64,000 nucleotides of DNA from positions 992,001 to 1,056,000 of the forward strand of contig NZ_JACHGW010000002.1 of assembly GCF_014202505.1 (NCBI RefSeq), given 5' to 3'. Every line of letters starts with the position of its first letter. Positions within the stretch are counted from its first letter, which is position 1. Both the position numbers and the translations under genes were made by a program. Of the stretch, positions 17,214 through 25,818 are shown in pieces. Origin of the DNA: Armatimonas rosea (lineage in GTDB: Bacteria; Armatimonadota; Armatimonadia; Armatimonadales; Armatimonadaceae). Below the pieces are notes generated by a model, which was given only the letters and a program-made list of their open reading frames with translations, did not search any database and was not told where the DNA came from.

Positions 17214-18257
17214 ATGACTCTCACCCTAGATGGAGTCTGTGATCGCGTGAGCGCAGACGACACAGGAAAGCACGACCACCTCGTGTCAGTGCACGAACTC
17301 TCCCTGCAAAACGGCAGGCTTTACTTCCCAGGAGCAGACGACGACGGTTTCGGCTTCGCTCTCTCCCCTTGGGCGATGGGACAAGCCTGCACTCGCCTCG
17401 GCATGCCCGCCGCCTACTTTGCCAAGTGCCCTCCCGAGCTCCAAGATCGTCAGTTCAACTACTGGCGCTCCCTGGACGAAGAGGCGCGCAAGAAAGCAGG
17501 GGGCGATGGCGGAGACACTTGGACGATACGCGCCAAGAACGCCACCGTCCGCGGGGTGCTCTCGGCGCGCTACGAGAAGCTCGACAACCGCCAGCTCGTA
17601 AACGCCTTACAGCCCGCTCTGGCGGGCACGGAGTATCAGGTAAAGCTCTTCGATCTCTGTGACGAAGGCTTCCACCTGCGCGTCATCGACCCAAGGATGT
17701 CCAGACTGGCTTTACCCGGCGATCCCCTGGTTGTGGCGATCCATATCGCCAACAGCGAAGTAGGGCTTCGGGCGGTTACGATAGATGCCTGCATCTTCAG
17801 GCAAGTCTGTTCAAATGGGCTTCTCAGGAAGATGGCGGGAAAGAGCCTCTTGCGCCAGCGGCATATCCATGTCGCGCAGGAAGCGTTCGTCCCTTCGCTC
17901 CAGGAAGCCATTGGCCAAGCACGGCTCGTGGCGGCGGCGTTCATCGAGCAGATGATCCTCTCCACCAAGACGGTCGTACCAGACCCGGCAAGAGCCATTG
18001 AGATACTGGCCGATGCTTGGAAGCTCTCCAAGCAGACAGCCGAGTACATCAAGTTCGGTTTGCTGGGCGAGGCGCACCAGGAGAGCATGTATGGGCTACT
18101 GAATGCGGTGACCAACGCCGCGCAGAGGCTCCCTGTCGAGGGTCGTGTCGAGCTGGAGACACTGGCAAGCATCCTGATCGACACCAACGACACCCGGCGA
18201 GAAAGTGCCTCGCTACGGCAGCGCATTCTCACGCCACGGGCACTGGTGGGCGCATGA
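17214..18257 (+). CDS. DUF932 phage/plasmid-like protein
   Basis: The 347-residue protein fits the DUF932 family of phage and plasmid proteins. The core includes LSPWAMGQACTRLGMPAAYF, the R-A-x-LS-x-R-Y-x-x-(L/I)-D-N motif (GVLSARYEKLDN), and a C-terminal half with ACIFRQVCSNG. Family members are common in plasmids and conjugative elements but have no established biochemical role. GAAAGGAA lies 10 bases before the ATG; the same sequence precedes several genes of this element. A dyad TGACC-N5-GGTCA at 17164-17178 lies in the leader. It heads a run of eight genes, mostly overlapping by four bases. Confidence 0.85.
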   Translation: MTLTLDGVCDRVSADDTGKHDHLVSVHELSLQNGRLYFPGADDDGFGFALSPWAMGQACTRLGMPAAYFAKCPPELQDRQFNYWRSLDEEARKKAGGDGGDTWTIRAKNATVRGVLSARYEKLDNRQLVNALQPALAGTEYQVKLFDLCDEGFHLRVIDPRMSRLALPGDPLVVAIHIANSEVGLRAVTIDACIFRQVCSNGLLRKMAGKSLLRQRHIHVAQEAFVPSLQEAIGQARLVAAAFIEQMILSTKTVVPDPARAIEILADAWKLSKQTAEYIKFGLLGEAHQESMYGLLNAVTNAAQRLPVEGRVELETLASILIDTNDTRRESASLRQRILTPRALVGA

Positions 18258-18640
18258 GTGGCAAGAAACAGCCTATCGTTCCGACGATGGACAAACGCAT
18301 CTTGACGCTCTACCTACGCCTGCTGGCTCTCGCTGGTGAGCTGAGAAATCGTGCCTCGTTTGGCTGTGTGCACCTCTTTACGGAGGAGTACGTTGTCCAA
18401 GCACACGCTTCGTGGAGATTGGAGCTGAAGGTTCCCGAGTTGGACGACTACCATCGCCAGCCCGAGGGAGCCGACTACCTCCCGATCCCACCGAGCGCAG
18501 AAGAGGCACTGGAGCTCTTGGAGCGAATCGTCACGACTTGTCGCGGCGTTCGTGGCCTGGAGTCTCCAACCGTTCCAGCTGTGGCCGATCTCCTAGAGGC
18601 GGAACAGCTTCTACAGCGGCGACCACCCCAGCGGCGATAA
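18254..18640 (+). CDS. Hypothetical protein of the DUF932 operon
   Basis: The start at 18254 is chosen because its ATG overlaps the stop of the DUF932 gene (ATGA), giving 128 residues. An upstream frame extension inside that gene is not credible. The protein is mostly helical with no recognised motif (ILTLYLRLLALAGEL near the start, AEEALELLERIVTT in the middle). It is probably a small accessory protein of the element. Confidence 0.55.
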   Translation: MSGKKQPIVPTMDKRILTLYLRLLALAGELRNRASFGCVHLFTEEYVVQAHASWRLELKVPELDDYHRQPEGADYLPIPPSAEEALELLERIVTTCRGVRGLESPTVPAVADLLEAEQLLQRRPPQRR

Positions 18641-18734
18641 CTCCGCTCTCGTTTCCCCAAATCCCCGGGCCATGCTGCCCGGTGACGGGAAGTTCATGGC
18701 TCGGACCTTTTTCGTATTGAAAGGAACCAAACCC

Positions 18735-19103
18735 ATGAACTTGGACGAGGCGAGGCAACTCGCCAACGTCAACGAGCGGGCGCAGCGACTCTTCGAGGAC
18801 GGATACCGAATCCGCTCCCTCGACGGGAACCTGCACCTGATCCGTAAGCAGCACGGAGCCACGTACACCCTGGATCGAGCCGAAAAGAGCTGCACCTGTC
18901 CGTTCTTCACCAAGAACAGTGGGCGCTACTCCTGCAAGCATTTTCTGGGATTCAAGAAGCTCGTCCTGTCTCAGCGCTTCCACTTAGCAACTCTCAGCGC
19001 ACGCTGGGAGGCTGAGGAGCAAGCGGCCACCATCGAGCAGGTGTTCCTGAGCGCTTCTCGCGTCCTGTCTGCCCGTCTGGAGGTACCACTTTGTCTCTCC
19101 TAA
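18735..19103 (+). CDS. SWIM zinc-finger protein
   Basis: The 122-residue protein contains the SWIM pattern C-x-C-x(n)-C-x-H, here CTCPFFTK...YSCKHFLGF near residues 55-78. SWIM domains bind zinc and mediate DNA or protein contact. The start at 18735 (MNLDEARQ) is preferred to 18672 because GAAAGGAACC lies just upstream, matching the ribosome-binding sites of neighbouring genes. No catalytic domain is attached. The role in the element is unknown. Confidence 0.75.
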   Translation: MNLDEARQLANVNERAQRLFEDGYRIRSLDGNLHLIRKQHGATYTLDRAEKSCTCPFFTKNSGRYSCKHFLGFKKLVLSQRFHLATLSARWEAEEQAATIEQVFLSASRVLSARLEVPLCLS

Positions 19104-19294
19104 CGATCTCCCGCTACAAAGGCGGGAGGCATTGGGCAGTCCGAGAAGCTGACACGGGCACCATCGTTGTCGTGGCGGTCTACCGAAAGGGCGCTGCCGA
19201 AGTCGTGCGACGGCTTACGGGACAAGTCCCAGAGCCAACCAAGCGCAAACGGCGCGAGACCTTCGTCTATGAAGCAAAGGGAGAAACCACATGA
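19091..19294 (+). CDS. Small hypothetical protein (TTG start)
   Basis: This is a 67-residue product starting with TTG inside the 3' end of the SWIM gene and ending with ATGA overlap into the next gene. It begins ISRYKGGRHWAVREADTGTI and has a basic tail. It is not recognised. Tight overlap on both sides supports it. Confidence 0.5.
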   Translation: MSLLTISRYKGGRHWAVREADTGTIVVVAVYRKGAAEVVRRLTGQVPEPTKRKRRETFVYEAKGETT

Positions 19295-19584
19295 GCGTCT
19301 ATCAGCGGCCCATCAAGTTCTCTCTGGGCAAGGTCTATGTCACCACTGCCGCAGTCGAGGCCCTGATCCGTAACGATGAGGAGCTGATGCACCTACTCAA
19401 GCGGCATCGAGAAGGCGACTACGGCGCGGAGATGTGCTACGACGACCGAGTCGTAAACGAGGAGTCTATCAAGCGCGGTGGACGTGTTCTCTCAAACTAT
19501 ACGCTCAAGGATAAGACAGTCATCTGGATCATCACAAGCGCAGGCTGGCAAGAGACGGTCGCAATGGTCAGGGAGGAGTACTGA
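19291..19584 (+). CDS. Small plasmid-type protein, paralogue of 16603-17004
   Basis: The 97-residue protein reads LGKVYVTTAAVEAL, then LLKRHREGDYG, then a GGRVLSNYTL turn and VIWIITSAGWQETV. Short proteins of this pattern are widespread on plasmids and mobile elements and are sometimes wrongly labelled as restriction subunits. It aligns with the 133-residue protein at 16603. Its start overlaps the previous gene by four bases and its stop is 1 base before the next start. Confidence 0.65.
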   Translation: MSVYQRPIKFSLGKVYVTTAAVEALIRNDEELMHLLKRHREGDYGAEMCYDDRVVNEESIKRGGRVLSNYTLKDKTVIWIITSAGWQETVAMVREEY

Positions 19585-19585
19585 G

Positions 19586-20044
19586 ATGAACCTGGCCGAC
19601 CCCACGGATGAGGCGGGAGTCATCTTCCTGAGCCTCACCGATCAGGTCTTCACCTTCACTGACGCGACCGGCACACAGTGGCACTGGAACGCGAGCGCAG
19701 GAATGCGGCTTGTGGAGCAGACCCCCCGGTCTCCACGAGAGTTCTGGCCGAGCGAGCACGGGATAGACCTGGCGCACCTTCGGGAGCGCTACGCCGATCT
19801 CGATGAAGAGCATGCAAAGACAGTCGATCTGTCCAAACCCATTCTCTTCATTCCCTTTAAGGGTGGCACTTCGGTGCTGATCGACGGATGGCACCGCCTG
19901 TACCGAGCGGTCTCTGAGGGAGTGGACTGGTTGCCTTGCTACGAGCTCACCCCACAAGAAGCCGAGCAGGTGCTCGTCATGAAGATTCCGCCACGCCCCA
20001 AGCTGGCACCGATGGAAACCAAGAAAGGACCGCGAAAGCCTTGA
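19586..20044 (+). CDS. ParB-nuclease-like small protein with intact DGWHR motif
   Basis: The 152-residue protein starts at 19586, after a GGAGG in the preceding gene's end. It contains LIDGWHRLYRAVSEG near residues 105-120, which resembles the D-G-x-H-R core of ParB/DGQHR-like domains. The family is usually small and of unknown role. The next gene encodes a clear paralogue in which this motif has been lost, so the two were duplicated in tandem. The stop overlaps the next TTG start. Confidence 0.6.
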   Translation: MNLADPTDEAGVIFLSLTDQVFTFTDATGTQWHWNASAGMRLVEQTPRSPREFWPSEHGIDLAHLRERYADLDEEHAKTVDLSKPILFIPFKGGTSVLIDGWHRLYRAVSEGVDWLPCYELTPQEAEQVLVMKIPPRPKLAPMETKKGPRKP

Positions 20045-20502
20045 AACCAGTTACTTTGACTCCTCCTGGAGTCACTGACCGGGAGGCGCTTATCGCCTCC
20101 AAGATAGAGGAGTACGGAGCCTTTGGCGACGTGATCCTCAGGGAGGATCTCTTCGGCCATACCTACCTGTGGAACGTTGGGCACGCCGCCCATATCGTCA
20201 CCACAAGCAAGAGGCCAGAGAGCCCACTCACTCTAGCGGACTACGGCATTACGGAGGAGCTTTGTCGGCAGTGGCGACCTGACATGGACGAGGAGCGGGC
20301 TATGAGCCTTGACCTCTCCGTACCGCAGATCATCGCAATGCTGGAAGATCGCACGGTGATCCTGTGCTGCTGGATGCGGCTTTTCAGAGCAGTCAGGGAG
20401 GGAGTCCTAGAGCTTCCCGCCTACTGGCTCAGTGCCGAGGATGCGGAAGGCTGTCTGGTCTTTCACCTTGCACCCGAACAATCGGAAGGAGAGGAACCGT
20501 GA
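20041..20502 (+). CDS. Paralogue of 19586-20044 with degenerate motif
   Basis: The 153-residue protein starts at TTG 20041 (TTGA overlap, with GAAAGGA upstream). It can be aligned with the preceding protein along most of its length: TYLWN for WHWN, MDEERAMSLDLS for LDEEHAKTVDLS, and MRLFRAVREGVLELPAY for HRLYRAVSEGVDWLPCY. The D-G-x-H residues of the sister protein are replaced by LCCWM, so the presumed active or binding site is gone. It could be a regulatory partner of its sister. Confidence 0.6.
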   Translation: MKPVTLTPPGVTDREALIASKIEEYGAFGDVILREDLFGHTYLWNVGHAAHIVTTSKRPESPLTLADYGITEELCRQWRPDMDEERAMSLDLSVPQIIAMLEDRTVILCCWMRLFRAVREGVLELPAYWLSAEDAEGCLVFHLAPEQSEGEEP

Positions 20503-21056
20503 AGAAGACACTGGATCAGCGCTTCGAGCTGGAAGACAGCAAGCAGCGTAAGGCCGACTGTCGGGTGCGGGTCTTCGTGCCTGTCCCTGACGAAGAAATG
20601 TCCGATGCGGTCGTTCTGGTGAGTTGGTCTCCCTCAGAGCCCGATTTCCCTACCGGCCCCTGGCTGGAGACCATCGTATCCGGTTTCCGTGGTGGCCTAG
20701 CCGACGTGCAGAGTGAGCTGGACTTCCTGCTCATAGAGCACTACGTAGGTCGCAAGTACCAGATGGGCAATGTCCTGATGGACTTCGATGAGGAGCTGGG
20801 ACTGGTACTCTTCAAGAACACCGTTCCCAACTGCAACAGCCCCGCCACCAACTTACGGGTTGGCAAGAGGAAACCCAAGGCGGCAGACAATGCCCCTGCG
20901 GTACGCGAGCGTCGCCTGCTCCACTGGACTCCCCTTTGCCGCGAGGCAGTCGAGGACGTGGTGGGCGAGTCGTTGGATGCTCCAGAACCTCCAGCAATGC
21001 TCACCGATAGCTCGGGGGTCATCTACACAGTTCAGGAGAGGTTAGTAGCAGTATGA
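20499..21056 (+). CDS. Hypothetical protein, last gene of the DUF932 operon
   Basis: The 185-residue protein is read from GTG 20499, which overlaps the previous stop (GTGA) behind a GGAGAGG ribosome site. No domain is recognised. It has a central acidic segment (VLMDFDEELGLVLF) and a basic linker (GKRKPKAADN). An intrinsic terminator lies 70 bases downstream and closes the operon. Confidence 0.5.
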   Translation: MKKTLDQRFELEDSKQRKADCRVRVFVPVPDEEMSDAVVLVSWSPSEPDFPTGPWLETIVSGFRGGLADVQSELDFLLIEHYVGRKYQMGNVLMDFDEELGLVLFKNTVPNCNSPATNLRVGKRKPKAADNAPAVRERRLLHWTPLCREAVEDVVGESLDAPEPPAMLTDSSGVIYTVQERLVAV

Positions 21057-21125
21057 CCAGAAAACGAAGCTAAAAAATAATCGAGAATCACGAGGTCACA
21101 TAATCGAGGATCACAATGTCACAAA

Positions 21126-21157
21126 CCCCGCAGGCAAACGCACTGCGGGGCTTTTTT
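21126..21157 (+). terminator. Intrinsic terminator of the DUF932 operon
   Basis: CCCCGCAG pairs with CTGCGGGG around a 9-base loop and is followed by C and TTTTTT. It lies between the end of the + operon and the convergent - operon. Confidence 0.88.
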
Positions 21158-21249
21158 GAGGAGGTTCGCTTGTAAGTGCTTGCAATCACCCGAGCCGCAG
21201 CCCCCATGACCACCCGAGCAAACACTAAGAACTGTGGTGTCTCTTTAGG

Positions 21250-21642
21250 CTACTTAGTTCCGCTGGGCTTATGAGCAGGGAGCTTCCACGGCTGCCTTGA
21301 GAGGCGCCATCCGTTTTGCTGCATTTCTTCAATCATTTTCCGCATAGACTCTTGCCCACGTTTCTGATCCTCTTTGCCCTGCTTGGAGTTGAGGTACCAC
21401 TGATACTGTGGGGAGGCAAAATATGCTTTCGCAGCTCTCTCCTTACGTTCCACTTCCTGCTCCAGGTGCCTGATGCCGAAGAAGATAAACAGACAGAAAA
21501 TCACAAATAGCCATCCCGCCACTTGCCAGCAGCCACAACCCGAAGAGGGCGCTGATCGTGGGGAGGTAGTACGTGGCGTGGGGGCAGCAGGTGGAAGAAA
21601 GCCGCTTGGCATATAGAACTCGTCATCATTTTGTTTGCTCAT
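21250..21642 (-). CDS. Small single-pass membrane protein
   Basis: The 130-residue protein starts at 21642 behind GAAAGGATC; an upstream start would run into the preceding gene. A disordered proline/serine-rich N-terminus leads to one membrane helix (WQVAGWLFVIFCLFIFFGI) near residues 40-60 and a charged helical C-terminus. It overlaps the replication-relaxation gene by 4 bases and is the last gene of the conjugation-type operon. It may anchor an element protein at the membrane. Confidence 0.5.
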   Translation of the reverse strand: MSKQNDDEFYMPSGFLPPAAPTPRTTSPRSAPSSGCGCWQVAGWLFVIFCLFIFFGIRHLEQEVERKERAAKAYFASPQYQWYLNSKQGKEDQKRGQESMRKMIEEMQQNGWRLSRQPWKLPAHKPSGTK

Positions 21643-22610
21643 GGGAGAGATCCTTTCGTTATTGCGGGAGGTAGGAGTGGTACAAGTGCCGCCTGATTGG
21701 GCTGTTGCCAAAGAGGGGCACTCCAGACGCTGGGAGATAAATCGGAGGCAACCACGAGATAGAAGTGCTGGGCGATACCGCTCTCGCCGGTAATGTCCCC
21801 TATCTGCGCGGCTAGGGAGTCGCGGCGCACGGCATCAGGAACCGTCACAATGACACGGGTGCGAGTGGTACCCAGCACCGCCGGAATCAGGGAGGGGGTG
21901 GCAAAGAGGCCGTAGTAGCCCAATACCTTCTCCCGCCAGCGAGTCACCCCCCGCTCTGTTCCCCGATCCACTTCGACAAAGGCACTCAGCTTTCTCCCAG
22001 GGGCAAGGCTCCCCAACCCCACCTGAAACCAGGCGTCGGGATGTAGCTCACAGGCAGAGGTGCTCTGTGTCGCAGGGAGGGTCAGATATGCTTCTTTGGC
22101 CTCGTGCCACTGAGCAGGCTCGCTTTCCCAGATGCGGCGGCTCTGCTCCAGCCACACAAATACATCACGAATCGCCAGCTCATGGGCCAGATAGAACGAG
22201 TTGCGCGGACCGTACTTAGGCGACTGCCTCTCACGTTGCTCCTTGGAGATCAGCCCCCCTTCGAAAAGGAGATTGCGCCCATCCCGAGTGAGAACATAGA
22301 GATTTGGAGCCGAGCCAAAGAGCAAGGAGGAATCATTTATCGCCTCGCTGCCTGTCAGGGCAAGTCGTGAGACAGCGATCACGTCCAGTAGACCAGCGTC
22401 ATAAAGGGCACGGGTGTGTCCACGAATCGCCTTCTCAGGGGCCGGAAGCAGGAGTGCCAGCTGCTTGGCGGTGAGAACCCTCTGCTCGGCCAGGTAGCGT
22501 AAGATCGCGAGTCGGCGCGGTGTGACCTGCACTCGCTGCCCCTGCTCCTGACACCGTTCAAAACGCTTTCGCCGTGGGCGCGGCGCTTCCTGTTTAGATG
22601 CTTCCATCAT
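21639..22610 (-). CDS. Replication-relaxation family protein
   Basis: The 323-residue protein begins with a winged helix (TPRRLAILRYLAEQRVLTAK, then GHTRALYDAGLL) followed by a nuclease-like fold: LYVLTRDGRNLL, LAHELAIRDVFVWLE and SAFVEVDRGTERG. This is the pattern of the replication-relaxation family found on plasmids and integrative elements, thought to take part in initiation of element DNA transfer or replication. It overlaps the upstream VirD4-like ATPase gene by 17 bases. The ExD-like residues in FVEVDRGTE could be catalytic. Confidence 0.8.
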   Translation of the reverse strand: MMEASKQEAPRPRRKRFERCQEQGQRVQVTPRRLAILRYLAEQRVLTAKQLALLLPAPEKAIRGHTRALYDAGLLDVIAVSRLALTGSEAINDSSLLFGSAPNLYVLTRDGRNLLFEGGLISKEQRERQSPKYGPRNSFYLAHELAIRDVFVWLEQSRRIWESEPAQWHEAKEAYLTLPATQSTSACELHPDAWFQVGLGSLAPGRKLSAFVEVDRGTERGVTRWREKVLGYYGLFATPSLIPAVLGTTRTRVIVTVPDAVRRDSLAAQIGDITGESGIAQHFYLVVASDLSPSVWSAPLWQQPNQAALVPLLPPAITKGSLP

Positions 22611-24651
22611 CGTCCTCCTGTGGTGTAGGAATAGGCTTCAGAACCGGCGTATCGCCTGGAGGGACGACTTCTGGTGGTGACGATTTTCGCCTCTGGCGCG
22701 CTGCTGGTCTCTCGTCGGTAGTGGGGGCATTTTCCGGCACGGGCACTTGCTCCTCCATGAGCTGTTTCCTGCGCTCTTCACGCTCCCGGTGATCTTGGGC
22801 GATTCGCTCCGGTGGCTGTCCGCCCGACTGGAGCACCGCGCGAAGATAGGCTTGAAATGGCTCGGAGTCGGTATCAGGCAAATCCGTGTCGAGGGTGCGG
22901 AGTAAATGGACATCCCCATCGAGGTAGGCCGCGATGCTTTGCTTGCCCATCCTTTGGAGCCGCCCCATCCAGAACTCATTTAAATCGCTGATGCTGCGCT
23001 GCTGAACCCGAGGAGTGCCCGGTTGGGGAAACTGAATCACAAGCCGCACCACATCCGATCCGCTGAAGTGAAAGTCTTTCCAAGGAGCGAGACCCTTGAG
23101 GTAGGTTCGGAGCGCGACATTTTGACCCGTGAGGGGGTCACGTGTGTAGAGTCGCAGTATCCCGTGTGCACCGACAATCCTCTCCAGCGCCAGCAAGAGT
23201 ACATTGTCGTCCTGCCCACTAGTGCTGGTCTCGTAAAGATCGGCAAGGGCTACGCGGCGCTGAAAGTCTTCCCAGTCCTCGGAAGAGATTCTGAGCGGCT
23301 CACCCTCGTCATCCAAAACCTCTTGTGTCCAGCTAACTGGCTCTAGTTCGGCTTCGCCACGCCCCCGGCCTGTTGCGCAGTTCACTGTGATAGAGGCAGC
23401 ACTGGGGGCACTTCCTGCTGAGAATGTTGAGGTCACCAGTCGTGCATCTTGAGGCCCGAGCCGGAAGAAAACTCGTGTGGATGCACTGCTCATCAAGCGG
23501 GTCTGAAGCTCGCTGGAGAGCTGGCTGAAGTTCTGGGTGGCGACCTGGAGCCGAAGCCGCTTGGAGCGAGCCAAGGTAACGATGGACTCCAGCACCGAGG
23601 TCGATAGAAAGGGGATCAGTTGACCCAATTCATCTATCGCGAGCACCACAGCACGAGCACCACCATCGGGTTTCTGGAGCATCGCCTGGTAGAGACTATT
23701 GACCAGCAGGCCGCCCAGGAAATGTGCCTCTTTGACCCCAAGCAGAACCTCATCCATGTGGACAACAACGATGCGTTGCTCCTGCCAGAGTAACGGCAAC
23801 GAGAGCGAGTTGGACTGTGCACACAGCAGCGCCCGGAAGTAGCTGGAGTACGATAGGGTCTGGAGCTTGTTCTGAAGCGCGGCGAGGGTCAGGGTCTGGT
23901 CACTCTGAGAGAGCTGTCCAAAGCGGGCAAAGAACTCCCGAATCTGGCTGATAATGAAAGGGTCCGCTGCTTCCACGGGGGCGTGAACCAGTACGTCACG
24001 ATAGCGCGAGTCCCCCAGGCAGTGCATCAGCTCTAGGAGCGACATGTTCCCATGTAAGAAGAGCAACAGGAGCAGGTTCTCAAGGAAGGGCCGCATTCGC
24101 GCTCCCAGTTCCCCAACCAGTCCTTCAAAGAGCGAACTGAACTGCTTGGCCGCCTGAATCGGATTGCGCCCAGGTTCAGCCAGGAACAGATTCCAGCCCG
24201 GTACACCGATGGACTCGAACTGTGGGGCAAGATAGGCAATCTTCTCGGGGGGTATCCCAAGTTCCAAGGCAAGTGCCATGACCTGATGGATCGTATCGGG
24301 CTTGGGGTCGAGCATCACCACAGAATCGCCTTGTTCCAGTTGCTGGCGCAGGAGCGAGAGGTACAGGCGAGACTTGCCCATACCCGACCCTCCCAGGATC
24401 AGAAGATGCCTGTCAGCTACACCCTCTCTGCCGCTGGTTATTCCGATCTTCTCATCCCCTTGCTGCTGCGCCACTAATGCTTCAGGGGGCAATAACTCGG
24501 GGTACTGCTGTCCAAGCCAGGCCCGAAAATAGGGAGTGCTCTTGTGGCGCACTAGTTTGTGGCTAGTAGTACGGATCACTGGGAGTTGCTCGGTCAGCCC
24601 TGTGAGTCGCGTTCCCAGATAGATTCTGGGAGGCATCGAATTATCTTTCAT
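22594..24651 (-). CDS. VirD4/TraD-like ATPase (type IV coupling protein-like)
   Basis: The 685-residue protein has Walker A GGSGMGKS at residues 87-94, preceded by RHLLILG, and Walker B AVVLAIDELGQ near residue 330, followed by ARSKRLRLQVATQNFSQL and an arginine-rich RVFFRLG. That order is typical of FtsK/VirD4-type hexameric DNA pumps of conjugative elements. No N-terminal membrane helices are seen, so it is a soluble coupling-type protein. A disordered proline-rich tail follows residue 640. Together with the replication-relaxation gene it marks the transfer or processing module. No relaxase was recognised in the window. Confidence 0.82.
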   Translation of the reverse strand: MKDNSMPPRIYLGTRLTGLTEQLPVIRTTSHKLVRHKSTPYFRAWLGQQYPELLPPEALVAQQQGDEKIGITSGREGVADRHLLILGGSGMGKSRLYLSLLRQQLEQGDSVVMLDPKPDTIHQVMALALELGIPPEKIAYLAPQFESIGVPGWNLFLAEPGRNPIQAAKQFSSLFEGLVGELGARMRPFLENLLLLLFLHGNMSLLELMHCLGDSRYRDVLVHAPVEAADPFIISQIREFFARFGQLSQSDQTLTLAALQNKLQTLSYSSYFRALLCAQSNSLSLPLLWQEQRIVVVHMDEVLLGVKEAHFLGGLLVNSLYQAMLQKPDGGARAVVLAIDELGQLIPFLSTSVLESIVTLARSKRLRLQVATQNFSQLSSELQTRLMSSASTRVFFRLGPQDARLVTSTFSAGSAPSAASITVNCATGRGRGEAELEPVSWTQEVLDDEGEPLRISSEDWEDFQRRVALADLYETSTSGQDDNVLLLALERIVGAHGILRLYTRDPLTGQNVALRTYLKGLAPWKDFHFSGSDVVRLVIQFPQPGTPRVQQRSISDLNEFWMGRLQRMGKQSIAAYLDGDVHLLRTLDTDLPDTDSEPFQAYLRAVLQSGGQPPERIAQDHREREERRKQLMEEQVPVPENAPTTDERPAARQRRKSSPPEVVPPGDTPVLKPIPTPQEDDDGSI

Positions 24652-25010
24652 CAGTTGTCTCCTAAAGTGAACCGCGCCGTAGTGTGGAACTGGATCGCGC
24701 CGTCGTATGGAATCGCGCCACGCAACGCACCCCGCGCCCCTCGGCGCTAGCCGATAGGGTGAGTTCTTCTCTTTGTCGAGGAGAGGGGATCGAGGATGAG
24801 CAAGGTTTTCTTTCGGCAGAAAAAGAAACCAAGCTTGTCAGAGTGAGACGAACAGAGACTGAAAGAGAAGAACTGTCTCATGGGCTGCTCGTCCCCGCTC
24901 CATCGTCAAATGGGGCGATTTCTGGGCATAGACCCGGTCAGCCGATAAACCGGGTTCCTGCCCTGCTCGCAACCCTGGTTATTGTCGCTCCGTGCGTTTA
25001 CAAAACTAGG
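24652..25010. other. 359-base gap between element genes, with repeats
   Basis: No gene is seen. Near 24665-24720 the unit CGCGCCGT-N-GT-N-TGGAA recurs two to three times. An inverted repeat ACCCGGT-N10-ACCGGGT lies at 24932-24955, and CGTGCGTTTA occurs at 24991-25000 and again at 25014-25023. The gap sits just upstream of the coupling-type ATPase. It could hold a promoter or an origin of transfer; neither is proven. Confidence 0.4.
24932..24955. repeat. 7-bp inverted repeat near coupling-protein gene
   Basis: ACCCGGT at 24932-24938 and ACCGGGT at 24949-24955 are perfect inverted arms with a 10-base spacer. The position beside DNA-transfer genes is what an oriT hairpin or a regulator site would have. 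Confidence 0.4.
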
Positions 25011-25781
25011 CTACGTGCGTTTACGCATCGCCACGGCTTCGGTGAGAATCTCCTCGACCACCAACTTTGGGAAGCGCTCTTTGAGGCCCTCTTCCCAGTC
25101 TCGCCATGCCTGCTTCTGGCGCTCTTTGGGTAGAGTGTCAAACCGATCCACCGCCTTCTTTGCCAGCTTTTGAATCTGCTCCTCCGTGAGCGCATTGCTC
25201 ATAGTGTTCTCAGGATGAGACTGTCCTTTGCTGGGAAAGCTCTGAGCAGATACGGGTGTGAAAGTATCTTCATCTGCCCATCCATTGGGTGCAGGCGTGG
25301 GAGCCGAAGCGGGAGGTGAACCCTGAATCTGCCGGGGAGCAGTACCCTCCAGCGGTCGTTTCAGCCGGGTCTGACGGATTCTTTCATGCTCCAGCAATCC
25401 CCGCTCAACCTCGCGCATCTGCTCGATGTAAGCCACCGCCTGGTCAGGAGGGAGACTGTAGACGGTCTGGCGGACCTGGGTTTCGTGCTGCCAGTCCAAG
25501 AACTCACAGCCCGCAATCAGGAGTTGCTTTTGCCCCTCGATCTTAACCAGCATCCTCTTCCACTCGTTTCGCTGGCACTCAATGGCGTGATTCATCTCGT
25601 CCAACTCTTGACGACGGAGTGCCATAAGCCGCTGATGCTCCGCTGCTTCTTTTCTTTGGTGCGCCTCGACCACCCGCTGATTTGCCTTGATCTGGCGCAC
25701 CTCAAACTCAGACTGCTTCTCAACGCGCTTTGTCTCAAAGCCCATAAAGAACGTTTCCCAGAACCCCATATCCTCTGCCAT
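25011..25781 (-). CDS. Coiled-coil hypothetical protein
   Basis: The 256-residue protein opens MGFWETFFMGFETKRVEKQ and then forms a long charged helix with heptads to about residue 90. A short helical hairpin (SLPPDQAVAYIEQMREVERG) follows, then a proline/serine linker, then a C-terminal helical domain (QIQKLAKKAVDRFDTLPKE). It is not recognised. It follows the TRIP13-like gene by 37 bases on the same strand, so it may be a partner of the HORMA/TRIP13 pair or of the transfer ATPase. Confidence 0.6.
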   Translation of the reverse strand: MAEDMGFWETFFMGFETKRVEKQSEFEVRQIKANQRVVEAHQRKEAAEHQRLMALRRQELDEMNHAIECQRNEWKRMLVKIEGQKQLLIAGCEFLDWQHETQVRQTVYSLPPDQAVAYIEQMREVERGLLEHERIRQTRLKRPLEGTAPRQIQGSPPASAPTPAPNGWADEDTFTPVSAQSFPSKGQSHPENTMSNALTEEQIQKLAKKAVDRFDTLPKERQKQAWRDWEEGLKERFPKLVVEEILTEAVAMRKRT

Positions 25782-25818
25782 AGCCTCTCTCCTCTCAGAC
25801 TTCCGACCTATCCAACTT

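Noticed and set aside
19091-19584. Toxin-antitoxin pair of the two small overlapping genes
   Set aside because: Neither protein shows a known toxin or antitoxin pattern, and both lie inside a longer co-transcribed series.
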